DNA of 64,000 bases from Anaerolineae bacterium (GTDB lineage Bacteria > Chloroflexota > Anaerolineae > Promineifilales > Promineifilaceae): positions 1-64,000 of the forward strand of contig JAMLHW010000013.1 in assembly GCA_023954475.1 (NCBI GenBank), in the 5' to 3' direction. The notes under the pieces were generated by a model. The model did no database searches, was not told the DNA's origin, and saw nothing but the letters and a program-made list of their open reading frames with translations. Below, piece by piece: positions 17,166-27,289 of the stretch (position 1 is its first letter; the number at the start of each line of letters is the position of its first letter). Both the position numbers and the translations under genes were made by a program.

Positions 17166-17708
17166 TCACACGTCGGTAGGTGCCTTGCGTCCTGTCAGGA
17201 AGCCGCCTTGATACGCAATTGCAACGCCGGCAAGTACGAGGGCGAGGAGTGTGCCTGCTGCCCCTTCCAGGAATGAAAACCAGTCTGACAGACCGCGTGT
17301 GACGAGTAATCCGCCGATCAATCCTGCCAGAATAATCATCGCCCAATCCTTAAAGCGCTGGATAAGGACTAATCCAATGAAGCCACCGATGACAACGAGC
17401 AGCCAGTCGATCAAGCCATTGTCAAGTTGAAAGAGATCGAGGAAACCCAAGACAATCGCAGCACCGGCCAATGCGCCAATGACCAGCAGGACGATGTTGA
17501 TGATCCCTTTGGCAAAGGCCGCACCGAAAAATCCCAAAATGGCGAGCAGAACAGGAATCAACAGAGTGAGCAGCGAGTCAGTCGAATCGGGGAACAAGCG
17601 TAACAGACCGACTCCGAGCAGCGCACCGACTGCTGCACCCAGTACGGCGAGCCGATTACCAAACATCAAGACTGCCACACCGATAGCGATAACTAAAATA
17701 GGGAACAT
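17166..17708 (-). CDS. Polytopic membrane protein, DUF4203/TMEM198-like
   Basis: The 180-residue product is almost entirely hydrophobic with six to seven short helices and Gly-rich turns (GNRLAVLGAAVGALLG, FGAAFAKGIINIVLLVIGAL, IGGFIGLVLIQRFKDWAMII). The repeated small-residue helices recall TMEM198/DUF4203 proteins, but the assignment is loose. GAGGT lies seven bases before ATG 17708. No catalytic residues are evident. The next gene on the strand (GlsB-like) begins upstream at 18107, with 132 bases between. Confidence 0.7.
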   Translation of the reverse strand: MFPILVIAIGVAVLMFGNRLAVLGAAVGALLGVGLLRLFPDSTDSLLTLLIPVLLAILGFFGAAFAKGIINIVLLVIGALAGAAIVLGFLDLFQLDNGLIDWLLVVIGGFIGLVLIQRFKDWAMIILAGLIGGLLVTRGLSDWFSFLEGAAGTLLALVLAGVAIAYQGGFLTGRKAPTDV

Positions 17709-17840
17709 TGCTTATACCTCGCAATACAAAATCAATTAGGCGTACCAGAATGGGGTCTGCGCTAACAACTTAGTCATTCGGCCGAAAACTCAAGCGAAAA
17801 GCCGACCGTCAGTGCATCCCCCATGATAAGCCTATCATAC

Positions 17841-18107
17841 TTATGCTGCACGCCTTTTTGCAATGAATCCAACAATTGCCAGCAGCACAATTGCGCCGAT
17901 TACTGCCACAATAAAGCTCGTAATATTGAAACCTTCGGTACTACCGCCGATCAAACCGTATAGCCAACCTCCGATAAACGCGCCGACTATGCCAACCACA
18001 ACATTGGCAACCAGCCCCATGCTTGCGTTTTGCTTCATAATGATGCTGGCAACCCAGCCCGCCAGCCCGCCGAAAATGATCCAACTGATAATATTGACAA
18101 TGTCCAT
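17841..18107 (-). CDS. GlsB/YeaQ/YmgE family stress-response membrane protein
   Basis: This 88-residue protein has three hydrophobic helices with the family pattern IIFGGLAGWVASIIMK near residues 10-25, NVVVGIVGAFIGGWLYGLI in the middle and AIVLLAIVGFIAKRR at the end. Members are small inner-membrane proteins linked to stress in other bacteria; they are sometimes called transglycosylase-associated. AGAGG precedes the ATG. The function here is unknown. Confidence 0.92.
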   Translation of the reverse strand: MDIVNIISWIIFGGLAGWVASIIMKQNASMGLVANVVVGIVGAFIGGWLYGLIGGSTEGFNITSFIVAVIGAIVLLAIVGFIAKRRAA

Positions 18108-18301
18108 TTCTCATCCTCTTTGTTGTTGGTCACGCCGTTTCAAGATGTGACGGTTAGTAGATTCAATCTCTATAACACCCATTATCTGCACAAGCTACGC
18201 AACTGCTCAATATTACGCCTTCAGCACCGATCACCGCTCGCCGATTGCACGCGACCGGTATTGTTTTACCCAAAAGTGAGGCACGGGGCGTATTTGGTAC
18301 G

Positions 18302-18330
18302 TTGGCAGATACTGGTTACGCGCCTACAAT
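18302..18330 (+). promoter_or_regulatory. Sigma-70-type promoter for the phosphofructokinase gene
   Basis: TTGGCA at 18302-18307, a 17-base spacer and TACAAT at 18325-18330. A transcript from about 18337 would have a leader near 42 bases containing the AGGAGAG ribosome site before ATG 18379. Confidence 0.7.
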
Positions 18331-18378
18331 AAACTCATTGCGAAAAGTGACAAGCAATCATCGATAGGAGAGCACGAC

Positions 18379-19497
18379 ATGAAATCAATCGGAATCTTGA
18401 CTGCCGGTGGTGACAGCCCGGGCCTCAATGCAGCCATTCGTGGCGTCGGCAAAGCGGCTCTCGACCGCAACATGCAGGTGCTTGGCTTTCTGGACGGCTT
18501 TCGCGGATTGATGGAGAATCGCTTCATCCGCTTGAACAAAACTAATTTGTCCGGCATTCTCACGGTCGGCGGCACGATTTTGGGTACGAGTCGTGACAAA
18601 CCGAATCGCATGCCCATTGGTGGGCAGAAAATGGATATGACGGCGGTCATGATCGAGAATTATCACAAGCACCACCTCGATTGCCTCGTCTGCCTGGGCG
18701 GAGGCGGTACACAAAAGAATGCGTATCGTTTGATGCAGGCAGGAATAAATGTGGTCACCATGCCCAAGACGATCGACAATGATGTGTTTGGCACAGATGT
18801 GACGTTTGGCTTTGATACGGCTTTGGGCATTGCAACGGAAGCGATTGACCGATTGCACAGTACGGCACACAGTCACCATCGCATCATTGTGGTTGAAATT
18901 ATGGGCCATAATACCGGATGGTTGACGTTAGGTTCCGGCATTGCCGGGGGTGCGGATGTCATTCTCATCCCCGAGATCCCGTTTTTTGTCAATGTTGTCG
19001 CGGCGGCGATTGAAAAACGCAGTCGGTCGGGCCAGCGGTTCAGTATTGTGGCTGTGGCAGAGGGTGCGATGTCGGATGAAATTGCCGGCGATTATTACGA
19101 TGCATTAGCTCGCAAAAAAGCAGCCAAGAACAAGAAAGCGCGCAAAAAGGCTTCGGCCGAATTGAATGCGGTCGAAGAACGGCGCAAAGGGCATACATTG
19201 CGTCTGTCGCGCAAGTTGGAAGAATTGACCGGTCTGGAATCACGCGTGACGATTTTGGGGCATGTACAGCGCGGTGGAACGCCGTCTGCCGCTGATCGCT
19301 TGCTGGCAACACGACTGGGCACGGCTTGTGCCTATTTCATCGATACAGAGCAGTTCGGTGTAATGGTTGCGGCGTGCGGTGATGGTGCTCAGGCCGTGCC
19401 GCTGGAAGATGTTGTCGGCCGACGCAAATCGGTGCCGCTGGATCATCCGTGGATCAAGAGTGCCCGTTCTTTGGGCACGAGTTTAGGTGATGTGTAA
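18379..19497 (+). CDS. pfkA: 6-phosphofructokinase (group III-like, unusual nucleotide-site residues)
   Basis: The 372-residue protein phosphorylates fructose 6-phosphate in glycolysis. Motifs: [18 protein letters not shown] near residues 5-22, [10 protein letters not shown] near 106-115, PKTIDND near 128-134, MGHNTGWL and [14 protein letters not shown]. In Escherichia coli PfkA the matching stretch is GGDGS; here the Asp is Gly, and the position before TIDND is Lys. A Gly at the residue equivalent to 104 usually goes with ATP use and a Lys at 124 with the group III/PPi branch, so phosphoryl donor is uncertain. A Lys-rich insertion (about residues 241-264) with [19 protein letters not shown] is odd and contains a palindrome copy. 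The LLM oxidoreductase gene follows by 12 bases. Confidence 0.92.
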   Translation: MKSIGILTAGGDSPGLNAAIRGVGKAALDRNMQVLGFLDGFRGLMENRFIRLNKTNLSGILTVGGTILGTSRDKPNRMPIGGQKMDMTAVMIENYHKHHLDCLVCLGGGGTQKNAYRLMQAGINVVTMPKTIDNDVFGTDVTFGFDTALGIATEAIDRLHSTAHSHHRIIVVEIMGHNTGWLTLGSGIAGGADVILIPEIPFFVNVVAAAIEKRSRSGQRFSIVAVAEGAMSDEIAGDYYDALARKKAAKNKKARKKASAELNAVEERRKGHTLRLSRKLEELTGLESRVTILGHVQRGGTPSAADRLLATRLGTACAYFIDTEQFGVMVAACGDGAQAVPLEDVVGRRKSVPLDHPWIKSARSLGTSLGDV

Positions 19498-19509
19498 GGA
19501 ATGGTGCGA

Positions 19510-20379
19510 ATGAAGATAGGTGTTATTTTTCCACAGATTGAGTTTGGTACCGATCCGGCGTTGATTCGGGAATATGCTGTTTCGGCCGAAAAGCTGGGGT
19601 ACTCCCATATTCTGGCCTACGATCACGTTCTCGGCGTTAACCCCGAACGCCCCGGTAATTGGCAAGGCCCGTACACCTACGAAGACCCGTTCTGGGAACC
19701 ATTCGTCCTCTTCAGCTACATGGCTGCTGTGACGCATACCATCGAGTTTACAACCGGCATTATCATTGCACCGCAGCGCCAGACTGCGTTGCTCGCCAAA
19801 CAAGCCGCCACGCTCGATGCTATTAGTGGTGGTCGATTGCGTCTTGGTATTGGGACAGGTTGGAACAAACCGGAATATATCGCGCTCAATCAGGATTTCC
19901 ATACACGTGGCAAGCGCTCGGAAGCGCAAATCGATCTGATGCGCAAGCTGTGGACGCAGCGCCTGGTGACTGTGAAAGATGAATGGCACGACATTCCCGA
20001 CATGGGTTTGCTGCCAATGCCGGTGCAGCGACCGATCCCGATCTGGCTCGGTGGCGCAGCCGATCCGGTCATTCGGCGCGTGGCAAAAATGGCAGACGGC
20101 TGGATTCCGTTTTTCCGCAGACCCCAATCGGCCGAATCGTACCTGGCAAAACTGGACGGTTATCTGGCTGAATATGGTCGCAACCGCGCTGATATCGGCA
20201 TCGAAGCGATCATTAATTTCAAAGACGGTAATCGCCGGCAGTGGCGTGACCTGATCGCCCAATGGGAGGCGTTGGGGATCACCCATCTGGTATTGCACAC
20301 CATGGGAATTGGGCTGGATTCGGCCGAAAAACATATCGCCGCCATCCACGAATTCGCAGAGGCGGCGATAGATTCATAA
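19510..20379 (+). CDS. LLM-class (luciferase-like) F420-dependent oxidoreductase
   Basis: From ATG 19510 the protein is 289 residues; AAGGA lies nine bases upstream, whereas an ATG at 19501 would touch it. The TIM-barrel family pattern is clear: KIGVIFPQIEFG at the start, GYSHILAYDHVLG, a helix with AKQAATLDAISGGRLRLGIG near 97-116, WNKPEY, and PIPIWLGGAADPVIRRVA near 180-197. LLM proteins use F420 or FMN to oxidise or reduce small substrates; the specific reaction is unknown. The PFK gene is close upstream and probably shares its promoter. Three palindrome copies encode Ser-Ala-Glu in frame. Confidence 0.88.
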   Translation: MKIGVIFPQIEFGTDPALIREYAVSAEKLGYSHILAYDHVLGVNPERPGNWQGPYTYEDPFWEPFVLFSYMAAVTHTIEFTTGIIIAPQRQTALLAKQAATLDAISGGRLRLGIGTGWNKPEYIALNQDFHTRGKRSEAQIDLMRKLWTQRLVTVKDEWHDIPDMGLLPMPVQRPIPIWLGGAADPVIRRVAKMADGWIPFFRRPQSAESYLAKLDGYLAEYGRNRADIGIEAIINFKDGNRRQWRDLIAQWEALGITHLVLHTMGIGLDSAEKHIAAIHEFAEAAIDS

Positions 20380-20405
20380 TCTGCTTGCAGTTGACTCGTC
20401 AAAAG

Positions 20406-23400
20406 CTATTCGATTGTCAATACCCCACCCGCTGATCGGCCGAATACCTCAGGGAAGAATTCCTGCCGCGCCGTCGCCGGCATTACTTGAAACTCACCGG
20501 GAATAACCGGTTGCAAGTAATACGTGTACTGATACGTTCCGGCGGGAAGATACGCCGAACTAAACACAACCTTCTCATCACGGAATTCGATGCCATTAAA
20601 GTACCACCAGCCCCAATATCCGTAACTGTAAGGTGCCGGCTGATCATTACCCGGTTCAAATGCCGTCGATGATGTCTCCAGATTAGGATCAATCGCCTCC
20701 GCACCAGCCGGTAGCGGGTCTTCAATGACCGCGTACGTTAGATCATTAGGCGCGACAATCGTCAGTTCGACACGCACCTGCTGATCAGATGTGACGGTCG
20801 TGATTGGCTCGCAGGTTTCTGTGAGCGGATCGCATGCTGCATCAAAGTATTGACGTGACACCACAATGCCGCGCTCGACCGGGTCCACTTGGTTGGCGTC
20901 GAGGAAGGCGTTGAGATGCGCCGTGTAGTAGAGCACCCCGTCACCCGCGCTGCGCTGAATGTCGAGATAGTTCAACTCGTCGATCAACATCTCGTCGATG
21001 GGAATGGTGACCAAATCGGCACGTGCGACATCAGCCGGTGTGAATTGGCCCTCGGCAACGGGTTCGAAGTTCATCGCCACAGCATAATCGTATGCGGCGT
21101 CGAGTTCACCGGTTGCGGTCATCACATCAGTCAACGCCAACATGCTCCACGCACCTTCGTGCAGTGTGGGCCAGTAGACTAATTCACGTGCCGACATCAA
21201 CCAGCGCACGGCATTGCTGATGATGGTATTGTCGGGATCGACAGTCGCCAGTGCATCGATGACCATCGCTGTGCCGCGCACATCACTGCTCAGGTTGTCC
21301 CAGTCAGGCATCTGGTCTTCCCAATGCGCGCCGGTTGCGCTGAGAATGACGCTGTTGTTGAGGTCTGAAAGCAGGATATCCTGATTGCTGTCGCTGCCGA
21401 TTGCGGCGTATGCGGAGAGCATGAGTGCTTTGGCGTACGGGTCGAGCAAGTCGCGTGTCGTGTCAAACAGTTCGTCGAGGTCGGCGCCCACGTCTTCGCC
21501 TGCTGTGGCGAGAACGTAGAGATAGAAAGCCTGCCGGTTGGCGTCGGATGTGGTTTTAAGTGTTTCGGCCGAAACCAACGCCCGATCCACGAATGCGATG
21601 CCATCTGTAATCACCTTATCTGAGACATCATAGCCCGCTTCATCAGCCTTCAGCAAAGCGAATAGCACATAAGCGCTCAGGTATTCGTCTGTTTCCGGAC
21701 TGCCGCACCAACTCCAGCCACCATTGCTGTGTTGAGTCTCTTCGATTGTTGCGATTTGTAGCGGAATTTGCGCATCGAGGTCAGCCTGTAGCAGTACATC
21801 GCTAAAGCTCAGATCGCGCAGTGCCAGCGCCATGGCTGAATTGGGCAACAGGTAGCTGGCGGCGACATGGGCACATTGGTACAGTGCATCCTGCTCGTAT
21901 TTGAGCGCTTCGAGGCCATCGAGAATTCCGGATGCCAGCGATGCATTCAGCCGCAGCTTGACATCGCCAATGCGTGTGTCAGTGATCGGTGGCAGCAAGA
22001 TTGCTTCGACACGACGTCCTTCCTGGTCAAAGCTGCCTGCAGTTGCCGTAAAGTCTGATGCATCAAAGCGGTAGACGGGTAATGGTTCACCCCGGCTGAC
22101 AGTCGGCTTGCTCGCGTCGCTGTACTCGCCGGCATCGACACTGAAGACGAGATCAGATTCATCGACATCCAGCACCGTAACCGGCCAGCGCACTGCTTCG
22201 CCGCTGTGCGCGGGAATGGTCACGCTGATTGTTTGCGATGCAGCCGTCGGGTCGTCGGTAAAGATCAAACCGGTCGCTTCCAGCGTCACAGCCGCTTCAA
22301 CCGGCGCATCGGTATTGTTATTGACCACCGCACCGAGCGAAACTTGGTCACCGACAGTGAAGAATCGCGGCGTAATCGGCCGAATCAGGACCGGTTTCGT
22401 GGCGATAATGTCTACATCATCCTGGCCTACGAGCGTATCGACGGTCGCCGCTTTGGCGCTCAACCGCCACGTCGTCAGATTGTCCGGCAAGTCAACGGTA
22501 ACAGTCGCCTGTCCTGCTCCGTCTGTTGTCAGGCGCGGCTCCCAATATGCTGTATCGCGGAAATCCTGACGCACGCCGTCACTGCCTTCTTCCGAGCGCA
22601 GGGCGAGCGATTCAGCCGCCACATCGCCACCACCGCCACCGCCACCGTACCCGCCCAGATTGGACGGTTCGGTGATTGCCAGGCCCTCACCGGAATAAAG
22701 GATACCTGAGCCAATTTGGCTGCGATAAGGTTGGCGAGAGTAGAAAGCTTCGAGAATATCCGGTGCATTATCGGGTTTGAGCTGCAGTACGGCCAGATCG
22801 ACCATTGCCAGTGAGAAATCGGCCGAAACCGGATTGCCGTCCGCGTCTGTAATGGTGATGTCGTATGTCACGTCAGCGCCGGGCGAGACCACATCTTGAT
22901 CGGGACTGAGTGCCAATTCGAGGCGCAGACCTTCCGGCGAAACGGGAATTTCGGTGATGCCCAGACGCATATCGGCCCACGGGCGATCACTGTCGTCGAC
23001 CGGTTTGATGGCGACAATGGTGACGAATACGTTCGGCGCATAATCGGCCGAAAGCGGCAATTCGAGCACCGTGCTGCCGTCAACTGTAATCAGCCGTTCC
23101 TCGATTTGCTCGCCGCGCTCAATGACCAGCCACGCTGTAATCGGTTCCGGGAACGGTGATTGCACGAGTATGCGTGCCGTATCGCCGACTTTGTATTCCT
23201 GTTGATCCGCAACGAGCGTCATTTTGCGATCTTGCGGATCGAAGCGCCACGCTGCGTACCCCTCTTCCATCACCCAGAAATCGAGATTGCTGACCTGCGT
23301 GCGACCGCCACTATCGGTCACGGTGGCTTCAGCGACATAGCTGCCGCCTTTGTCCGGCACGAACGTTGCCGTTGCGGCACCGTTGCTGTCCGTGGTTACG

Positions 23401-26400
23401 GCGACACGCGCCACTTCCGTGTCTACCGGTTCCCAGTACACTTGACTGGGATTGAAGTCGTCGCGAATACTGCGCCATTCACGCTCGTAGAAAACAACTT
23501 CTACTGCTGCATTGGGTACGATGTCGCCGTTCCAGTCAACGGTGCGTAGTTCGACTTCCGTTTCTGTTTCGGCCGCAGCGATCGGCTGCGCCATGCCGAT
23601 GCCGACATAGGTTTCAGCCGCGTGTTGTACAGCCGTTGTCCGTGCGCTGGTCAAGAAACCGGTCAGATCAGTGACGGTGGCTTCGAACATCAGATTACGG
23701 CTGCCTTCCGGCATGGCAGCAAGCGCATCGGCCGAAATGTCGACAACGAGTTGGCCGTTGCCGTCCGTTTTGCCCATACCGTCGGCAATCCATTGAGAAC
23801 TGGAAACACCAATCCCGATGAACGGGTTCCACGGCTGATACGCACTGGGCGCAAAACTGTACTGGTAGTTGCCGGTGTCCAGGTAATATGGCTCACTCGA
23901 CAAAGACCAGGTCACGTCGAGATCGGCCGCCGGGCCGCCGAAGAAGTAGCTGACATCGACGGTGAATTGCGCCGGTTCGCCGCGCAGACCTTCGTCAACC
24001 GCTGCCGTGGAGGTCACGAGAATTTCCGGTGCCCGGTATTCGGCAACGGTGAACTCGCGATTTGAGTTGTAGTCAAAGTCGGGTGAGTCGATGATGATGT
24101 TGTACGTGCCGAGTGTGGCGTTTTCGGGAACAATGTATTCGGCCGAAAAGCCGCCGTTCTCATCCATCACGACTTCAATCGCTTCTTCTTGCGTTGCATT
24201 TTCCGTGTAACTGTAAGCGGGCAATAGTTTGAGTGTTACATCAGATAGATCCGGTTGTCCGTAGCGGCCGTAATTGGTTGCACGCAAGACGCCGCGAATG
24301 TTGACCGTATCGCCGGGCCGGTAAATGGGCCGGTCGGTGTAGATGTAAGCGTAATAGGGGCGCTCATCCTCCCAACCATAGGTAATGCCAAATTGCCACG
24401 GTTCGACAGACAAACTCCATTGACTGCTGCCTGCGCCAAAACCAGGCTCGCCCGGCGTGCCGGCGACGGCTAGCGTGCCGCTGTTGCGACCATTTTCAGA
24501 TTTTGCCAATGTTGCCAGCCCGTCATTGTCGGTTGTCGCCGAGCCGATGTTCACACCGTCATAGTAAAAAGCGATGTTGAGACCGGCACTCGGTTCGCCG
24601 CTTTCCAGATCAGTTGCCCAGACATGGACATGATTAAACGTTTCTTTAACCACCAGATTGGTATCGGCGACGATCAGCAAGTTGCGCGGATACTGCCAGT
24701 AATAGGCGTTTTCACCCAATTCCGGTGCATCGATATCGAGCAGATAGACACCGGTGGGCAGCACACCGCCATCAGTCGCCAACTCGATTGACTGGCTGCC
24801 CAGTTCGTCTTCAATCGAGCTGACACTGTAAGACCACTCACCTATAGGGTCGGTCGGCGCTACATCGGGATCGTTCACCTGATAGGGTTGACCGAGGAGA
24901 TTAGCCGGAATCGCACCGTCAAAATCGTATAGACTGACATCAAAACCGGAAACGCGTCGATAAACCACATCGACAATAGATGGAAAACTGGTGCTCAATT
25001 GGCTTACATTGGGCGGTAGGTTGAATGTTGCTAACGGCTCATAATCGGCCGTTGTAAACGACCACATATAATCTTCACCCATTTTGTTGCCGTAAATGTC
25101 TTCGACATCGCCTGAAAGCGTAACCTCATACGTTGTGTTGCGTTCCAGCAGCGTGTTGATGAACATGAACTGGCTTTCGGGCCAGAAATCGATTCTGTAT
25201 CCGTCGAGCGGCTCCGGTGAAATGGTGATGCTGTTCTCCAGCGTGTCGCCATTCATCGGCGAGACAAAGGTGATGTTGATACCGTTCCACGATGCGCCCG
25301 TTTCACGATTGCGTGGGTACGTTTCGTCGACGCCGGGATACGGATAGGTTGTCATGCGTGCGTTGGCGGAGCGTGCCAGTGTCGCGCCGCTTGCCGATGT
25401 TGCGGAGTCATCGACATCGATGCGATAGGTTGTTTCCAGTGCGAAGCTCGGGTCGGGAATGAGCATCATGACCCGATCCCCATCGCGCCACGCAACTATG
25501 TATTCGGCCGAAGGCGTCATTGTCACAGCCGCTTCAGTCGTAGTGCGATCCATCGGCATGTTAAATGTGATCGAAATGGGCTGAGTCGGATCGAGTTGCG
25601 ACGGGTCGCCATCGTGTTCAAACTTGACCACGCTCGGTGGCGCAGTGGTAAACGTCGTGACATGGTCTTCAGCCAATACGCTGCCGACCACATCTTCCAG
25701 CCCGGCGTTGACGGTGACGGAGTACTCCGTGCCACCGTCGAAACCGTTGTCCGGCACAAAGCGGTAGATGCTCGTCGATATCCACTCACCGCTACCGGCT
25801 GTATCTGGTTCGATGGTAAGCGGCTGCGGCAAGTCCTCCTGCTGTGCTGTTGTTACCAGTGGCACGACGGGGCGGTTAAACATAACGGTGATGGCACCGT
25901 CGGCCTGTACGTCTTCTGTGCTGTCGGCCGGGATGACCTGGCTGACATCGAGATAGCCGACGGTTCGGAAATTGAGGCGCAGCGCATCTTGCAACAGCTT
26001 GCCGTTTTGTCCGCGTGCGGTTTCGCCGACGGTGACCTGGTAGAGGCGGGCACGGCCTAATTTGTCGGCCGGTGTGTAGATCAGGGTGTCGTCGCCCGTC
26101 CAGGTGAAGGCACCTTCGACCGGTTCGGCCGATTCTTCACTCTCTGCACCATCCACATCTGTTTCGGCAACTGCGGCGACGGCAAATGCGGATTCGACCG
26201 AAGTGCGATCCATGGGCTGATCAAAGCGCAGCGTGATCGCGCCGTCCAATGTCACCTGTTCACCGGGCAGCGGGCTGCTGTAGACGAGCTGAGGGGGCCA
26301 ATCGGCTATGACAGCCGTTTCCGGCGCGTTGGATTCTGTATCAGTGTTTTCGGCCGATGCCGGCTCGTCTGGTGTCGCAACGTCAGTCGTGCGATCCTCG

Positions 26401-26510
26401 GACGCTGGTGGGGTTGCTGACGGTGTCGCATCTTCACGCGCACACGCTATCAGCGCGATTAACAACGCCAACATCACTATCAAGCTGGTTCCAAAATGGC
26501 GTTTCTGCAT
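20406..26510 (-). CDS. Giant lipoprotein, bacterial alpha-2-macroglobulin family, with SbsA-type Ig-like repeats
   Basis: From ATG 26510, with AAGGAG nine bases upstream, the protein is 2034 residues. A lipoprotein signal ends at Cys23 in LIAC. A Thr/Ser/Glu-rich linker leads to about four Ig-like (Big_5) domains with FDQPMDRTSVE, FNRPVVP, FNMPMDRTT and FVSPMNGDTLE. Macroglobulin (MG) domains follow with TDRPIYRPGDTVNIRG near residue 650. A Gly run GGYGGGGGGGD near 1290 precedes FRDTAYWEPRL near 1316 and LPDNLTTWRLSAKA, the A2M domain. The helical thioester domain has YQCAHVAASY near 1542, where active members have CxEQ, so the trap cannot form a thioester. Likely an outer-surface protease inhibitor or structural protein. 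Confidence 0.88.
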   Translation of the reverse strand: MQKRHFGTSLIVMLALLIALIACAREDATPSATPPASEDRTTDVATPDEPASAENTDTESNAPETAVIADWPPQLVYSSPLPGEQVTLDGAITLRFDQPMDRTSVESAFAVAAVAETDVDGAESEESAEPVEGAFTWTGDDTLIYTPADKLGRARLYQVTVGETARGQNGKLLQDALRLNFRTVGYLDVSQVIPADSTEDVQADGAITVMFNRPVVPLVTTAQQEDLPQPLTIEPDTAGSGEWISTSIYRFVPDNGFDGGTEYSVTVNAGLEDVVGSVLAEDHVTTFTTAPPSVVKFEHDGDPSQLDPTQPISITFNMPMDRTTTEAAVTMTPSAEYIVAWRDGDRVMMLIPDPSFALETTYRIDVDDSATSASGATLARSANARMTTYPYPGVDETYPRNRETGASWNGINITFVSPMNGDTLENSITISPEPLDGYRIDFWPESQFMFINTLLERNTTYEVTLSGDVEDIYGNKMGEDYMWSFTTADYEPLATFNLPPNVSQLSTSFPSIVDVVYRRVSGFDVSLYDFDGAIPANLLGQPYQVNDPDVAPTDPIGEWSYSVSSIEDELGSQSIELATDGGVLPTGVYLLDIDAPELGENAYYWQYPRNLLIVADTNLVVKETFNHVHVWATDLESGEPSAGLNIAFYYDGVNIGSATTDNDGLATLAKSENGRNSGTLAVAGTPGEPGFGAGSSQWSLSVEPWQFGITYGWEDERPYYAYIYTDRPIYRPGDTVNIRGVLRATNYGRYGQPDLSDVTLKLLPAYSYTENATQEEAIEVVMDENGGFSAEYIVPENATLGTYNIIIDSPDFDYNSNREFTVAEYRAPEILVTSTAAVDEGLRGEPAQFTVDVSYFFGGPAADLDVTWSLSSEPYYLDTGNYQYSFAPSAYQPWNPFIGIGVSSSQWIADGMGKTDGNGQLVVDISADALAAMPEGSRNLMFEATVTDLTGFLTSARTTAVQHAAETYVGIGMAQPIAAAETETEVELRTVDWNGDIVPNAAVEVVFYEREWRSIRDDFNPSQVYWEPVDTEVARVAVTTDSNGAATATFVPDKGGSYVAEATVTDSGGRTQVSNLDFWVMEEGYAAWRFDPQDRKMTLVADQQEYKVGDTARILVQSPFPEPITAWLVIERGEQIEERLITVDGSTVLELPLSADYAPNVFVTIVAIKPVDDSDRPWADMRLGITEIPVSPEGLRLELALSPDQDVVSPGADVTYDITITDADGNPVSADFSLAMVDLAVLQLKPDNAPDILEAFYSRQPYRSQIGSGILYSGEGLAITEPSNLGGYGGGGGGGDVAAESLALRSEEGSDGVRQDFRDTAYWEPRLTTDGAGQATVTVDLPDNLTTWRLSAKAATVDTLVGQDDVDIIATKPVLIRPITPRFFTVGDQVSLGAVVNNNTDAPVEAAVTLEATGLIFTDDPTAASQTISVTIPAHSGEAVRWPVTVLDVDESDLVFSVDAGEYSDASKPTVSRGEPLPVYRFDASDFTATAGSFDQEGRRVEAILLPPITDTRIGDVKLRLNASLASGILDGLEALKYEQDALYQCAHVAASYLLPNSAMALALRDLSFSDVLLQADLDAQIPLQIATIEETQHSNGGWSWCGSPETDEYLSAYVLFALLKADEAGYDVSDKVITDGIAFVDRALVSAETLKTTSDANRQAFYLYVLATAGEDVGADLDELFDTTRDLLDPYAKALMLSAYAAIGSDSNQDILLSDLNNSVILSATGAHWEDQMPDWDNLSSDVRGTAMVIDALATVDPDNTIISNAVRWLMSARELVYWPTLHEGAWSMLALTDVMTATGELDAAYDYAVAMNFEPVAEGQFTPADVARADLVTIPIDEMLIDELNYLDIQRSAGDGVLYYTAHLNAFLDANQVDPVERGIVVSRQYFDAACDPLTETCEPITTVTSDQQVRVELTIVAPNDLTYAVIEDPLPAGAEAIDPNLETSSTAFEPGNDQPAPYSYGYWGWWYFNGIEFRDEKVVFSSAYLPAGTYQYTYYLQPVIPGEFQVMPATARQEFFPEVFGRSAGGVLTIE

Positions 26511-26774
26511 GTCAATCTCCTTCAAAATACGCTTCAAGTTGCCTGTTTCCAGTGTAAATGGCTTCAAATTCATTGTCGCATAAACGGCATGCTTTGCATA
26601 GCCGACAAGCTACCGTCATAGCAACTATTTAACGTCGATTTCGGCCGAAATGTTCCAATCGGACGGGATATTGGTGTCTAGTTTTTGGAGTGCCGGATTA
26701 TGCTGCCTAAAACCGTTTGCCTCATGGCTCTATTGTCTTTCCCATGGACAGTGCATGCCGGACACGATGTGTCA

Positions 26775-26803
26775 TTGTGTTTGCCCAGTGACATTGTTAT
26801 AAT
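26775..26803 (+). promoter_or_regulatory. Promoter giving a leaderless tadA transcript
   Basis: TTGTGT at 26775-26780, a 17-base spacer, and TATAAT at 26798-26803, then exactly six bases before GTG 26810. The transcription start would fall on the start codon. No Shine-Dalgarno sequence is present. Confidence 0.7.
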
Positions 26804-26809
26804 GGGCGC

Positions 26810-27289
26810 GTGAGTGAACAGGACGTTACCAATCAGGAAGATGAACGCTGGATGCGGCTGGCATTGGCGCAGGCGCAGCAGGCAGTGGTACTCGGCGAAG
26901 TGCCGGTAGGTGCTGTGGCTGTACTCAATGGCGCTGTCATCGGAGCAGGTTTCAATCGCAAAGAAAGCGACCTCGATCCGATGGCTCACGCAGAGATGCT
27001 GGCGCTCAGGCAAGCCGCAGCACATGTCGGCAACTGGCGCTTAATCGGGGTCACGCTTTACTGCACGCTGGAGCCGTGCCCGATGTGTGCCGGAGCCATG
27101 ATTCAAGCACGACTGGCACGGTTGGTGTACGGTGGACGAGATACGCGCTTTGGCGCAGACGGCTCGATTGTCGATGTCCTGCGCGAACCGCAGTTTAACC
27201 ATCGCGTTGCCGTCACGACCGGCGTTCTGGAAGATGAAGCCGTTGCATTGTTGCAACAATTCTTTCAACAACTGCGTACCAGAAACTGA
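26810..27289 (+). CDS. tadA: tRNA-specific adenosine deaminase
   Basis: The 159-residue protein converts adenosine 34 of tRNA-Arg(ACG) to inosine. The zinc site is complete: HAE at residues 60-62 (His ligand and catalytic Glu) and PCPMC with Cys90 and Cys93. Other family parts are ALAQAQQAVVLGEVPVGAV near the start and GRDTRFGADGS after the second zinc motif. Length is normal. The GTG start has no ribosome site and lies six bases after a TATAAT box, which predicts a leaderless mRNA. A tRNA-Ser gene follows by 25 bases on the same strand. Confidence 0.93.
   Translation: MSEQDVTNQEDERWMRLALAQAQQAVVLGEVPVGAVAVLNGAVIGAGFNRKESDLDPMAHAEMLALRQAAAHVGNWRLIGVTLYCTLEPCPMCAGAMIQARLARLVYGGRDTRFGADGSIVDVLREPQFNHRVAVTTGVLEDEAVALLQQFFQQLRTRN

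Noticed and set aside
19483-20349. 288-residue minus-strand frame opposite the LLM oxidoreductase
   Set aside because: Plus frame matches the LLM family clearly; no motif in the minus frame.
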